Assembly: GCA_942159475.1 (NCBI GenBank)
Contig: OW804098.1
Span: 9,526,406 to 9,590,405, forward strand
DNA from: Sthenelais limicola
Taxonomy: Eukaryota; Annelida; Polychaeta; Phyllodocida; Sigalionidae
Direction of reading: 5' to 3'
DNA length: 64,000 nt
The notes under the pieces were generated by a model. That model was given only the letters and a program-made list of their open reading frames with translations, ran no database searches and was not told the origin of the DNA. Below are positions 9,835 to 20,690 of this stretch, in pieces; positions within the stretch are counted from its first letter, which is position 1; the number at the start of each line of letters is the position of its first letter. The position numbers and the translations under genes were made by a program.

Positions 9835-10000
9835 TGATGCACTACAGTAGGAATTGATAGTTGTGTTATGGGAACATGTATAACACATGTATATTGACAT
9901 TAGAACACTGATAAACAGACCATACAGAACATGGTATGTTTTCTATAGATTTTATACTGCACAATTAGTCCCATAATTCCATGCGAATCTAGATTCGGTT
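9835..10000. repeat. MITE-3 partial copy
   Basis: Shares with 12750-13098 and 13588-13932 the run ATGTATAACACATGTATATTGACATTAGA (given here in part), then TTTTCTATAGATTTTATACTG and CCCATAATTCCATGC. It breaks off before the GGCTATGCAAATCCCC terminus that the other copies have. Confidence 0.55.
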
Positions 10001-10520
10001 GGTTGAAGGAGCGTGAAAAATGCATGAGTTGTGTAGCAATGAGTGCAATATTCTAAGCGACTGAAACCAATGAGTTAGTTAACAGAGTTATTATATATGC
10101 TTTCAATCATGAAAATAGAAACGAATTGAGTCATAAATTTGAATTTTACCAGTAATTTTAGTAAAAGAAAACCAGGTTGGTTGCCATGACAATCCCACAA
10201 ATCACTAGTGAAATATGCACTATGCGTAAATCACTATAAATACATTATTTTCAGAGCAATGCATGTATAATTTACTTAGACTTTAATAATCGTCATAGAG
10301 TTGTTGAAAAAGTTTTAACTACAGAAGTTATTCAAAGAACTAGATTTATTTAAAACACAAACTAACAAGATCAAAATTGATTTTGATGAAGAAATATTGA
10401 TGAAAATACGGAACTCTTTTGCCTAAAATTGACAAGCTGTTGTTAAGTTACCATGTAGCGTAGTGATACAGAAACTACTTCCACCGCTAAACACAAATTC
10501 GGTCATGAGGCGTAATTACG

Positions 10521-12360
10521 ATCATCTATACCCAATCAGAGCTTGTTCACACAAATATTTCATTCATACTATCGGCAAGCTGAGAAAAAGTGCTTTGAGA
10601 CCATATATGTTAATGTGTGAAGGGTACACTGCAAAGGCACTGTTTACCAAAACGTACTCAGACTGAACGAGTGTGAACATGAAACCCCGTTTACAGTACA
10701 TTTGTGTAGATGCTTTTGCTGCGATTATGATTTTGTGTTCACACACTGTGGTCCTGTCAACTGCTCGAAACGTTTTTCTTCATGTTTTTGTTTGTTGTAG
10801 ACAGTTTTCAGTACATAGTATCTTCAATACTTAAACGTCTAGCTTATGATTTCCCAATGAACATTTTTCTGTCAACGAAAATCAAGTTGTTTGTTTACCA
10901 TCAAAATGATGAGGGAAAAGAATGTGATTGCTATATATGATGTTTTGCAGTATGACACTTGTACTTAATGAACTTAATGAACTTAATGAACTTAATGGTA
11001 CATATTAAACTTCCCACCTTTTAGTCAATAACATTGTTAATCTATGACAAAGCACAGAATTCTTAGCAAGATTGAAATTGTCAGTCGGCGAGCCAATGCA
11101 ATAACGCAATAACGTAACTTAAATTGTTCAATGTTAGTTATGCATGTCACATTTCTGTGTCGTTGACAACCATTTTTCCTGAGTCAAAAAAAGTTATCCT
11201 ATGGTCCTTTACTTTAAAGTAATCTTTGGTTTGTAACAGTTATTATTGAGCCCAGGAGTGAAGAAATACTACCCTACTCATTTATTTATCAATGATCTTG
11301 GTACGGTTTCACTTGGGAAAACTGACGTTGAAGAAGCTAAGGGGAGATCTTAGAACGGTTTATCTAGTAACCAACAATAATTATAGGAACACCTTTTTGA
11401 TTTCATAAATGTTAGCATGGTTGGAACCCATTATGGCCATAGTATAAACCTAAATTAAAACCTGACTTATTCAAACATTAATTTCTTGCTGACACATTAA
11501 TTGAAGAGCCTGAATTATTCACTATCTGTAATACAAATAAAATTAATACAAAACATATGTGTTGTTCGTTATGCTTGCCTTCTTAGTTATAAAAAAGATT
11601 GATAACAACAAGCATCAAGTCAAATTTGAGAGATTCATAATACATTAGTCAATAATAGAAACTAATACATTAAAGGATTACTTCATGCTGGACTTAATGC
11701 CGGTTTTGTCTTCTTCCCTTTCACTCTAGTCTAACTGTAAATTATACCTACAATATCAGAAGACATTATAATTCGTTATAAAACCCTTCCCACATATTGA
11801 ACTCTTTATCATTCACAGGTCCATACACAGTACAATCTTTAGGAGCTCAAGATTATGGCTGTCTTGACCAACAAATCCTTACTTTAAATATTCCTTGCTA
11901 AGCTAGTTTTCCTTGAAGTGTAGCATTGTCTGTATATAGTTAATTCCTTCAAAAAGATTCCTTCCCAAATATTAATAAGTAAGAATTTGTTATGCTGTAA
12001 TAGCTCAGGGGGCTGTGGTATAAGGCACATGGGAAGTATTTGTTTAGGGTATTCATCCACCTGTAGGAAGGAAAACAGGAAAAGGGTACGATTTGCAGAA
12101 AATGTACAATTGGCAGATCAACACATTTAGTAAATTTTGTTAAATTAGACTGGAAAATCGTCAATACTACGTATATCTGAGTATATATTTAGTATTGCCT
12201 TGATTCAAACAATCTGTCGGGTCATGTTGAACTGTAGTTTGAGATGATTGGTGAAGTTGAATTGTACATTTTCTGAAAATCTGGCCCAAAACATTCCTTC
12301 CTAAGTGCCAGTGATGCATTATGGGATGGATTCTGATGCAATCTGGCATACAAATATTAG
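10521..12360. repeat. Segmental duplication copy 1 (paired with 27660-29690)
   Basis: Colinear with 27660-29690: matching blocks include CGATCATCTATACCCAATCA (10519), AAGCACAGAATTCTTAGCAA (11050), TTATTTATCAATGATCTTGG (11281) and CACCTGTAGGAAGGAAAACA (12058). This copy lacks the two MITE-2 and the C-rich insertions found in the other, and has about 450 bp (11430-11880) that the other lacks. There is a 9-bp tandem repeat (GAACTTAAT) at about 10967-10995. No coding region is seen. Confidence 0.7.
12084..12287. mobile_element. MITE-1 copy with AAAA duplication, empty site known
   Basis: Flanked by AAAA on both sides. The paralogous position at about 29666-29676 reads GGAAAACATTCC with no insert, so ends and the 4-bp target duplication are defined directly. 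The tips are mutated (GGGTACGATTTGCAG). Confidence 0.85.
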
Positions 12361-12411
12361 CAACATTTTCATCGAAAATTGTAAGAATGTTTTCACAAAT
12401 ATTAGCTTATA

Positions 12412-12742
12412 AGTGTAGTGGCCTAGAGTAACTACAATATAGTTAACGCTTGTTGTCTTTATTTCTCCTCCCCTGCGCACACCTGAGGGTCATTACATTT
12501 CAGTTTACACTCAGTAAAGGTTGTATTCACTGTCTCTGAGCACGAAATCATATGAATTTCGTGCAGAAAGAGTAAGGGATAGTGTAGTGGCCTAGAGTGT
12601 GGAATCTGGTTACAGTGGTGGCCTTTGAGAATCAGTCAACCTCGGTGGTGCAATGGTAGCATGTCCGCGCGCATAGCGGGAGATCCGTGGTTCAATTCCC
12701 GGTTGAGGAAGACAGTTTTTCGGGGGTCATTACATAAGCTTA
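12412..12742 (+). repeat. tRNA-derived SINE-like repeat
   Basis: At 12641-12712 there is a tRNA-like block with an A-box-like TGGTGCAATGGTAGCAT and a B-box-like GTGGTTCAATTCCC; the anticodon-arm equivalent pairs TCCGC with GCGGG around a GCGCATA loop. Acceptor and T-arm pairing are imperfect, so it is a relic or SINE head rather than a working tRNA. Flanks carry the direct repeats AGTGTAGTGGCCTAGAGT (12413 and 12583) and GGGTCATTACAT (12488 and 12724), as if a composite unit had duplicated. Confidence 0.5.
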
Positions 12743-12749
12743 TATAAAT

Positions 12750-13098
12750 GATCTATGAAAACCAAATGCATGATGGGAAAGATGGAGACTTGTGTTATGG
12801 AAACATGTATACATATCACTTGGATGTTCGCATTAAAGCATTAGTAAATAGCGTAGTTGGAGGAAATATCGCTTGTATAGTGGGGATCCCGATAGTTATA
12901 GTTGAGGTGGTTTTAATAGTGAGGAAAAATCCCCAAAGTATTGGTTTTTTGGGTAATCTTTATTATCACTAGCTTTCGAGCATTAGTAAATAGTCCATTC
13001 TGAACATGGCATGTTTTAAATAGATTTTAGACTGTACCATTACTCCCATAATTCAATGCAAATCAAGATACAAAATGGCGGCTATGCAAATCCCCTCT
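12750..13098. repeat. MITE-3 copy
   Basis: Related to 13588-13932. It ends in AAAATGGCGGCTATGCAAAT, joining a YY1-like AAATGGCGGC to an octamer ATGCAAAT. The segment encodes a spurious short ORF only. Confidence 0.5.
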
Positions 13099-13587
13099 TG
13101 TGAACACAATATTAGGTAGTTAGGCCCCTAAATCTACCCAGTCCCCAAAACCAACCATTCTCGAGGAATTCTAACTGCCTAAGTATGAGATCTCGGTCGT
13201 TTCACACCATCCCTTGCATTTCACTTACCTTGATACCATTTATTTTCCATAAGTCATAACAAATTATGGCTTTTTCTTGTGGAGTCTCCCGATTTCACAA
13301 CTTGGACCCCTTCTACTTTGCACCACTGAAGGAGGCAATATAAATCATGAAGTCTCATCAGAGTAAATCTCATGTATTTTGTGTTTTACAGTGAGCATTT
13401 GATGGAAGAAACGTTGAACACTGCAATTTGCTATCCTAACACTTTCAATTGCATTGAGAATGCCTTAGTTTAAACAGATGAAATACAGCTTTATTGAAGT
13501 TAGAAGAATTCTGATATACTACATAATGGTGACTGGGATTAACACCAGGAACAGGCCTACATCAGATTTGCTAGGAATGAATAGACC

Positions 13588-13932
13588 ATACAATAGGGGA
13601 CTTGCATGTCTCACTGCACATGCCTACTGCAGTGCATCATGGGACGGATTTTATTAAAATCTGATTTACAAATATTTGGCAAGATTTTTACCGAAAATTG
13701 CAAGAATGTTGTCCATCAATATTGTAGTTTGTGTAAATGGTCTATAAAAACCAAATGCATGATGGGAAGATGTGTTATGGAAACTTGTATAACACATGTA
13801 TATTGACATTAGAGCATCGATATATAGCCCATGTTGAACATGACATGTTTTCTATAGATTGTATACAGTAACATTAGTCCCATAATTCCATGCAAATCTA
13901 GATTCAAAATAGCAGCTATGCAAATCCCCTAT
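13588..13932. mobile_element. MITE-3 copy, both ends visible
   Basis: The left end CAATAGGGGACTTGCATGTC and right end GCTATGCAAATCCCCTATTA form inverted termini of a unit of about 345 bp. A stub of the same terminus (ATAGGGGATTTGCATAGCC) occurs at 17652. No coding capacity and no clear target duplication. Confidence 0.5.
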
Positions 13933-14126
13933 TACATGCATTATCTTGCTTCAGACATGTAGGTGGTAATGCCACTTTAGTGTATAAAGTTGGACTATCT
14001 TTTATATAAAAAAAAGTGGAGCATGGTGTTGTACTTTGGTCTACTAAGGGCATATTGCTAAATAGAACAGCACAGTAGCTGGATCGCAACAACTTGCAAC
14101 GTCTGTCTGTAAGTATCCACATACAT

Positions 14127-14330
14127 TCAATTCAATTCAACTAATTCTTTATTTCCAAAGATCTTATATGGACATAAGGTTATGAACTTATCCGGGGATC
14201 TCTTCCAGCCCATGCCTTTTTTTAAACTTGGATCGTTGTTTGTTTCCTAAAAACTACATCATGGAGTAAACTTCAGTGCGAAATACTAAAGATAAGAGGA
14301 GATTACAACACTTTTTCTATCTCAATGAGC
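14127..14330 (-). mobile_element. Truncated LINE 3' end with (TTGAA)n tail
   Basis: On the minus strand a short UTR (GATAAGTTCATAACCTTATG) ends in AATAAAGAATTAG and three TTGAA pentamers at 14127-14141. Only the 3' end is present. Same tail type as at 5238. Confidence 0.6.
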
Positions 14331-14700
14331 GTCATCCTGGCTAAGATGGACACAGAATATTGTTTCTGTATAAACAAGTACAATTGCATGCATATTTTAT
14401 ATCTCTAATTATATAGTGATGTATTAGGTTTATTTTCTGGAGAAATTGCTGGATTTTAATCATAAAGAAATAATACCTGATAGTGATAGCTACCTGCATG
14501 TACTACTTATTAAACTATTAGTAGTTGTAAATAATCATGACTTAGATGTTAATGTCTCTTTCTAAACTCCATGACAATTTTTATTATTAGTGGGGGATCA
14601 GAATACCATGCATGATTATAAAATACCTTGGGAGAAGTAAACCTTTTGAAACTCAAAACCAGTCCGAATTAAGAAATTGTAAGCAAAGGGCATGATTAGG
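14331..14700. other. No gene seen
   Basis: AT-rich sequence without an ORF, a repeat boundary or a palindrome that I can support. Confidence 0.4.
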
Positions 14701-14903
14701 ACCCTGCCCACACACAGCCGATTGCCCCCGTCCCGATTGCCTCCCAATTTTGGTCTCCCAATGAATCCTATGACTTCATTTCAAATCATTATTTACGTTT
14801 TTTGAATAACATGAACCAGGATTGGAAATGAAATCCTAGGAATCATCGGAAGACAAAATTTGAGGGGCAATCAGGGAACACATCGGCTGTGAGTGGGCAG
14901 GGT
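14701..14903. mobile_element. Short inverted-repeat MITE
   Basis: Ends ACCCTGCCCACACACAGCCG and, inverted, AACCCTGCCCACTCACAGCC; the inner arms also pair loosely (GATTGCCTCCCAATTTTGGT against AAATTTGAGGGGCAATC). About 203 bp, no ORF. I could not identify a target duplication. Confidence 0.6.
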
Positions 14904-15252
14904 TTAATATTACATAATAAAAACTATAATCCCTTGACTTAATGTATCCAATTTAGTCAGATGGTAGAAAGCAACTATATGATGTTCCAGGTCTACACTT
15001 TCTTAGTAAATGAATCATAATAATGTGTATAAGGACCACACCTCATTTCTGTATGATATACCAAGGATGTAATGACCGCCTTACGTGATTAATTCCTCTA
15101 GGCCTAGGAATATTCGATCTGAGTGGTACAGCTCTGTCTCTCAGTACTATTTAAATCTCAAGTTTTTACGAGGAATTTTGGTTTTTTACCATGTAATATG
15201 TGTGATTCTCGGAATCCGGTAGACCTAGTGCATGTTAGCCGGTTACTAATAT

Positions 15253-15658
15253 GTGATATGTTACAGGAAAATGAGTCATAAGTCGCGAAAATTAGATTTT
15301 GAGATATCATCATATTTGAAAAGATGAGATAAAGCTGATTCCAATGAATGTAAACACTAGGACACCTAAAAAGTATTTCTATATTTCAAGTTTGATATTT
15401 TTATTTCTGAAAAAAAAGTTTGCAATGTTTCTGGGTGGCCCATTATTAGTAAAGTAACTAAATATACTCCATACGAAGGTCACAAAACGCAAAGATAAAT
15501 TTAATACAATGTCCTGAAATTTGGTACATGGTTTCATATGACTATGAGTGCTAAACTCTCTAAACATCAGAACATTTCAATAAAGAGATCTTGTGGAAAA
15601 AACACTTTGAAAAATATCAATTTTGCGACTTATGACTCATTTTCCTGAAACACATCAC
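15253..15658. mobile_element. MITE-2 copy (reference description)
   Basis: MITE-2 is a non-coding element of about 405 bp. Its inverted ends start GTGATGTGTTTCAGGAAAAT and continue GAGTCATAAGTCGCAAAA. The interior has AGTTACTTTACTG near the middle and ATATCAAACTTAAAAT in the right half. Target-site duplications are 4 bp; here ATAT on both sides. Empty sites in the segmental duplication confirm the ends for two other copies. Confidence 0.85.
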
Positions 15659-15796
15659 ATATGAATAATAAGCTGGAGAGTGTTGTATAATGTTTCAGAG
15701 TAATCTGATAATTAAGTGTTTTACTACGAATCATGGGTTTATTTGTTTGGCAATGCCAGGTGTGTCGTACAAGATAGCAGTAAGGGAAAATATAAT

Positions 15797-15927
15797 AGCA
15801 CTATTACCCTCAGTTTGGTGATTCGTTGTGGTCTGTGTGGTCATGGTAACTCACGGGTGAAGCCCTCAAGTAACTTATCATGACCACACAGACCACAACG
15901 AACCACCAAACCGAGGGTAATAGTGCT
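15797..15927. mobile_element. Hairpin foldback element
   Basis: Left arm AGCACTATTACCCTCAGTTT and inverted right arm, about 55 bp each with few mismatches, around a loop of about 20 nt (CACGGGTGAAGCCCTC). GGTCTGTGTGGTCATG lies near the loop. No coding capacity. Confidence 0.65.
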
Positions 15928-15929
15928 TT

Positions 15930-16300
15930 TAGACACGATTCGTTCAGATCAACTTATTAATACCAAAATAGAGGGTTTACCAACCTGTACAATTATTCAT
16001 TTCAATCAAATATGCCTTGCCAAACAGGTATTGAGTGCTCATACTTTGAACCAGAAGCTTACCTCAGGTACTTTCGTCGATACAATTGTGGTCTATTGTG
16101 GCAAGAAAAAAACTCCCAGAATTTGATCGAGTAACGTCTAATAGCCAATAATAAACATAAACACAAATATGATATAAGCATGTCCAATAGGATATCGGTG
16201 TACTAAGGTCACATGGAACATACAGAAGGGGGAGCGTACCTTTCCAGATTGTAACAAATTAGTCCCAAATTATATGACTTTGACTATGACTATCTCTTTT
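15930..16300. other. Upstream flank of gene A exon 1
   Basis: No gene recognised. The 3' end shows a pyrimidine stretch and acceptor (ATCTCTTTTCAG at about 16291-16302) just before the exon 1 ATG, so this is probably an intron that follows an unseen 5' UTR exon. Confidence 0.5.
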
Positions 16301-16311
16301 CAGATTACGAT

Positions 16312-16878
16312 ATGACAATGAGCAACAGGAACATGAGTTTTACAAATGATGGAACAACTTATATGGCAAACAGAATAAAGAAAGAGAAAGATTATCAACT
16401 TTTAGCTTCTGCCTTCATGCAAGAGATGAAAAGTGGAAATAGCATTTCTGCATTTGAATTTGAGTCAGAAGAAGCTCTACTGGATGAATTAAGGTCTCAT
16501 GAGACATTCCTTGTGTACCGAGAGAAAGACATGTTGTCATGTGCTGGCTTTGTAATAAAACCGTCACCACTGTCACGCCGTAATAGTCCAGCCTACTCTG
16601 GTGGATTTATTACTGTCTTTAACAAACATCGGAGCAAAAACCTAGGATTGGCTATTTTTCTGTTCATGGACAGGATGTCTCAAGACTATGGTTATGCTGG
16701 TGTATTATCTCGCATGGCAATAACTTCAAGGGCAATTGGGCCAACTATTTTTATGGGGTATCAGAAGACAGGGGTTATTCCTAACAGTGTATATCTACCG
16801 CGATATGGATGGGTGGACGACCTTATCAACATCTCAGAGTGGGATCCTTGTGAGGGAAAGTATGATACTGTAGCAAAG
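16312..16878 (+). CDS. GNAT gene A, exon with N-terminal GNAT-like domain
   Basis: Starts at ATG 16312 (a second Met follows two codons later) and runs 189 codons to donor GCAAAG|GTAAGA, phase 0, matching the phase of exon 2 at 23095. The domain has the GNAT order: an N-terminal helix region (ANRIKKEKDYQLLASAFM), strands DMLSCAGFVI and GGFITVF, then a pyrophosphate-loop equivalent HRSKNLGLA, in which the canonical (R/Q)xxGx(G/A) is degenerate, and a conserved terminal block GVIPNSVYLPRYGWVDD. With exon 2 the protein is about 399 residues with two GNAT domains, the second having the better cofactor loop. The first may be a substrate or structural domain. The acceptor just before the ATG implies an upstream exon. 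Gene B has the same layout. Confidence 0.8.
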
Positions 16879-17847
16879 GTAAGAAAGATTATAGTTCAGC
16901 TCCTAAGGCTGGGTTCCACTGGCTGGCTACTCCTCCCGCTACTCCTCCCATTTCTTTGACAGCCTATTGCTCCCGAGGGAGCAAGCAACTGAATGTAACC
17001 AGAATGGATGCTACTGGGATGTTACTTCCACCGCTACTTCTGCCGGTTCTCAGAAATGTGTTATTTTCACATGGAAAAGAACGCATCAAGTAATGTGAGG
17101 TAACATAGAGTGGCCTGCTTCAGCTCCCTCAACTTCCTGCTACCTCCCGCTACCTCCCGCTACCTCCCGCTACAAAGTAGCGTCTGCTTCAAATCAAACA
17201 TCTTTGATAGAAGCAGGAGCACTCTATGCTTCGAAAATGCTCAAAAAGATGTGGGAAGTAACATGGCTTTGTAGTGGGGCCCATGCATAAATATAATTCA
17301 TAACTTGAGTATCAGGTTGAGAACATCTGTAGCATTGGCACTTGTGCATCGCATTTGTAAAATTTCAAAATAACGAGTACCATCAGCCTTTGTTATTTGT
17401 TGACTTATTTTCAGTCAGTTTTTTCCATTTGATCATATCCATCCATTCGATTTGAACCATCCAAAACACATCAATGTGTAGCCTACTCATTTTTAAATCA
17501 ATAGGTCCCATCGTGATCTTTCAAATCAGTGCGCACCAAGTAAATAGCACCATGTGTTGAAATATGTCAGAACATATGGTTTTCTTGGCCTTTTATAGTC
17601 CTTTTTTGTGAGTGTGCAACAGCACCAAAATAAGGACAATTGATAGGAGCACAATAGGGGATTTGCATAGCCACCATTTCTAGTAGAGTTTTACCTCAAG
17701 GCATCCTCTAATCTATGATGCCATCTCAACTGGAATACCACCCAGCATTCACTTGCCACTAAAGGGTTCTAAATTGGAAATACTATTACAGGTACTTGAA
17801 TGATGTTAACCTCTCTGATATGGTACACAATTTGTATTCCACTTTAT
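16879..17847 (+). other. Gene A intron, proximal part
   Basis: Non-coding. Contains four tandem copies of a CTACCTCCCG-type decamer at about 17130-17172, a stub of MITE-3 end at 17652, and from 17682 the segment homologous to 6019 onward. Confidence 0.5.
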
Positions 17848-18660
17848 CACGGACTTGTAATGAGAATGGATAGGAAACCTGGGTTGCGTCAGTGTTTGTT
17901 CAGCGCTATGTCTGTCTCGGCTGTTTTCAGCGCCACCCAGTGAGTAGCGGAGGCATAACGACGTGAATTTGCGTGACTTGTGCGACAACGGGACGGCCAT
18001 TTTGTACACTATATCACCGTGGGAGATGTAAGGTGGATTCGAAGTTTGATTAACAAATTATTGGACGGAAATCATCCTGAAAACAACTAGAAATTAGCTG
18101 CTACGTTTGTGTATAGCTGCAACAAACAGGTAAAGAAAGTTTTTATTGTAGAATTGTCTGAACAATGTCGAGTAACGTTATGTGCAGAATTGAAACCATT
18201 ATTCCAATGACTGAGGTGAAGACACACTCAGCCTTAGCCTTAGGGCTCCCATAGGAGGTAAAGACGGTAAAGACAGATAGTGAAAAGTAAACATGCATGC
18301 AGTGGCTTATTGTTTTTGGTGTAATATCTGACCAACTAGGCCTACAAATTAACCAAAACCACTGTTAAAAAGGTTATTGGAAGGGCTATTCAGCCATGGG
18401 CGGATCGGTCATCAGTAAATGTGTTAACATTCAGATATTCTACTGAACTTAACACGACTAATTTATATCTAAGGTATCCGTTCCAAAGGCCGAGGGTGAT
18501 TATAACTATAATGGCTATAGACCCAGCTCAGTCTAAGAATAGGATTCAATTTGTCATTCCACTACTGCTACCAATTATGCTATAATTAGGAGGTTCGCAT
18601 GGACAGTTACAAAGGGACATGCAGGTGTTTTATTTGGAGTTTATGAAACGGTAACAAGTT

Positions 18661-19910
18661 ATGCTCCAATGCAATGTCTGCAGACCACCACGGCACCAGT
18701 CGTCTTTTATGAATTATGTTAATATAAATTTATGTACATGTATGTCCTATGGCTATGGACAGGAGTCCCCCTCTCCCTCACGGGCTGCAGCCTCTGTGTG
18801 CCTCGCTTTATCTCTCTACCCTTCCCCTTCCTTCTGCCCCTCCTTCTCGCCATGTTTTGCCCCTCCTTGTCTCCCTGATCCTCACCTTTGTAGGTGTTGG
18901 TCGACACCCAGGCCTCCCCCCCCCACGCACACACACTTTGTTTGCATCACTCCCTCATCTCTCTTCTTTTATAATACAGGGTGGAAAGTGTCAGGGCGAG
19001 TACTTACTACTTGTCCATATTGTAGAGTACCAGAATACAATTTTAAAAACCGCATTGGCTACACAGTAACACTTTAAATGCATAAAAACGAAGTTTTTCT
19101 CCTGATAAAATACTGAAAACAGGAGTAAAACTAAGCCCTAAAATCGTTATCTAGAGAATGAGGCCAGTCAGGTCATGCCAAAATATATTTTCCGGTAAAA
19201 AATGAGACAGTTTATTCTACTCAGTTAGGGCCTCTACTCAGGGTAGGGAAGACCCCCTCTTGAATCCCGTTTCCCATTTTCTATAAGCCCCATTTCCCAA
19301 ATCCCGCAGGTTTTCAATTTGCAATCCCATTTTCTTATTTACAATCCCTACCTGGAAAAATTAAATCTGGCTCTGAATCCCTTTTCTGAATCCCGTAGGC
19401 CCTTGTGAATCCCGAATCCCGACCTAAAATAGGCCCCAATCCCGGTGCCCGAAAAGGTATTCCCTACCCTGTCTACTACCTACATCCGGGCCAGCCAACA
19501 TCACAATTACTGACTTTTCTGTCTCAATTTTTACTGGCAATATGAAGTATTTAGCAGTCCCCAAAATGTCTTTAAAATTCCTGTAAATAAATGATAGTGA
19601 GTAGAGCAACTTTAATTTTTGAAAATATTAATTAGTATCTCTTCATGGTTATAAATGGAAGAATTAAGGGGAGAGGGAAATTCTCTAAATATATCTGATA
19701 TAGTTGGGGCCAAACAAAAGGGAAGTTGTGTGTGTGTGGGGGGGATTGGGGTTCTGCCTATTGGGTCCCACATTTCGGGCTACATGAGCCCTCTTTTAAA
19801 GAGCTTTTTGATTTTAGTTTTAAAGGAGGGGGTCTTGCCTATACAGTATCATACATAATTATGAAATCACTGTCCTAATTATATATATGTTCAAACATTG
19901 GTGAGAGAAG
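18661..19910. other. Interior of the 5-kb element, no gene supported
   Basis: Includes a C/T-rich tract (18765-18960) producing spurious ORFs, the AATCCCG-rich cryptic repeat and a G-run at about 19735. No domain is recognisable in any frame. Confidence 0.4.
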
Positions 19911-20690
19911 AATTTTTCCCCGTGTCGGTGACTAAAAATCATTGAAATATCCCATACCTCAGAATTAGAAATATTAGTCTTGGATATACAACTTAGATAC
20001 AGTCAGATTACTCTTACTGTGTGCTTTGTGATCATGTTTAAATCATTTCTCTGGATTCTTTCATTCTCAAGTAATGCTCCCATGAGTGTCTCTAATCATT
20101 GTCTTTTTCACCGAAACAGCCACACATTTGCTGCAGATTCACATAAATTCTTTAATTAATTTCAAGCACTTGCAGTAAGAGTAGGAACGAGTTTTAAAAA
20201 GCTACTTGTACTGCTTTCTTGGATCTGTTCGAACAACATGGAGCAAAAATAGCAGCATTGAAAGTGTATTTCAGCCATACTGATCAATATCGGTCAAAAT
20301 TTCAACATTTTTCCCCATGTCGGTGACTAAAAATCATTGAAATATCCCATACCTCAGAATTAGAAATATTAGTCTTGGATATACAACTTAGATACAGTCA
20401 GATTACTCTTACTGTGTGCTTTGTGATCATATGTAAATCATTTCTCTGGATTCTTTCATTCTCAAGTAATGCTCCCATGAGTGTCTCTAATCATCATCTT
20501 TTTCACCGAAACGGCCACACATTTGCTGCAGATTCACATAAATTCTTTAATTAATTTCAAGCACTTGCAGTAAGAGTAGGAACGAGTTTTAAAAAGCTAC
20601 TTGTACTGCTTTCTTGGATCTGTTCGAACAACATGGAGCAAAAATAGCAGCATTGAAAGTGTATTTCAGCCATACTGATCAATATTAAGC
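19911..20690. repeat. Tandem duplication of about 397-bp period
   Basis: TCGGTGACTAAAAATCATTG through TTTCAGCCATACTGATCAAT occurs twice, at about 19918-20290 and 20315-20686, with only a few differences (for example ATGTTTAAATC against ATATGTAAATC). This is a recent local duplication within the 5-kb element. Confidence 0.8.

Noticed and set aside
12641..12712. Functional tRNA gene
   Set aside because: T-arm and acceptor pairing are too poor and it sits within a duplicated repeat; kept only as a SINE-like relic.
18661..19077. 138-residue ORF in the 5-kb element
   Set aside because: Lies in a C/T-rich low-complexity tract with open frames on both strands and no domain.
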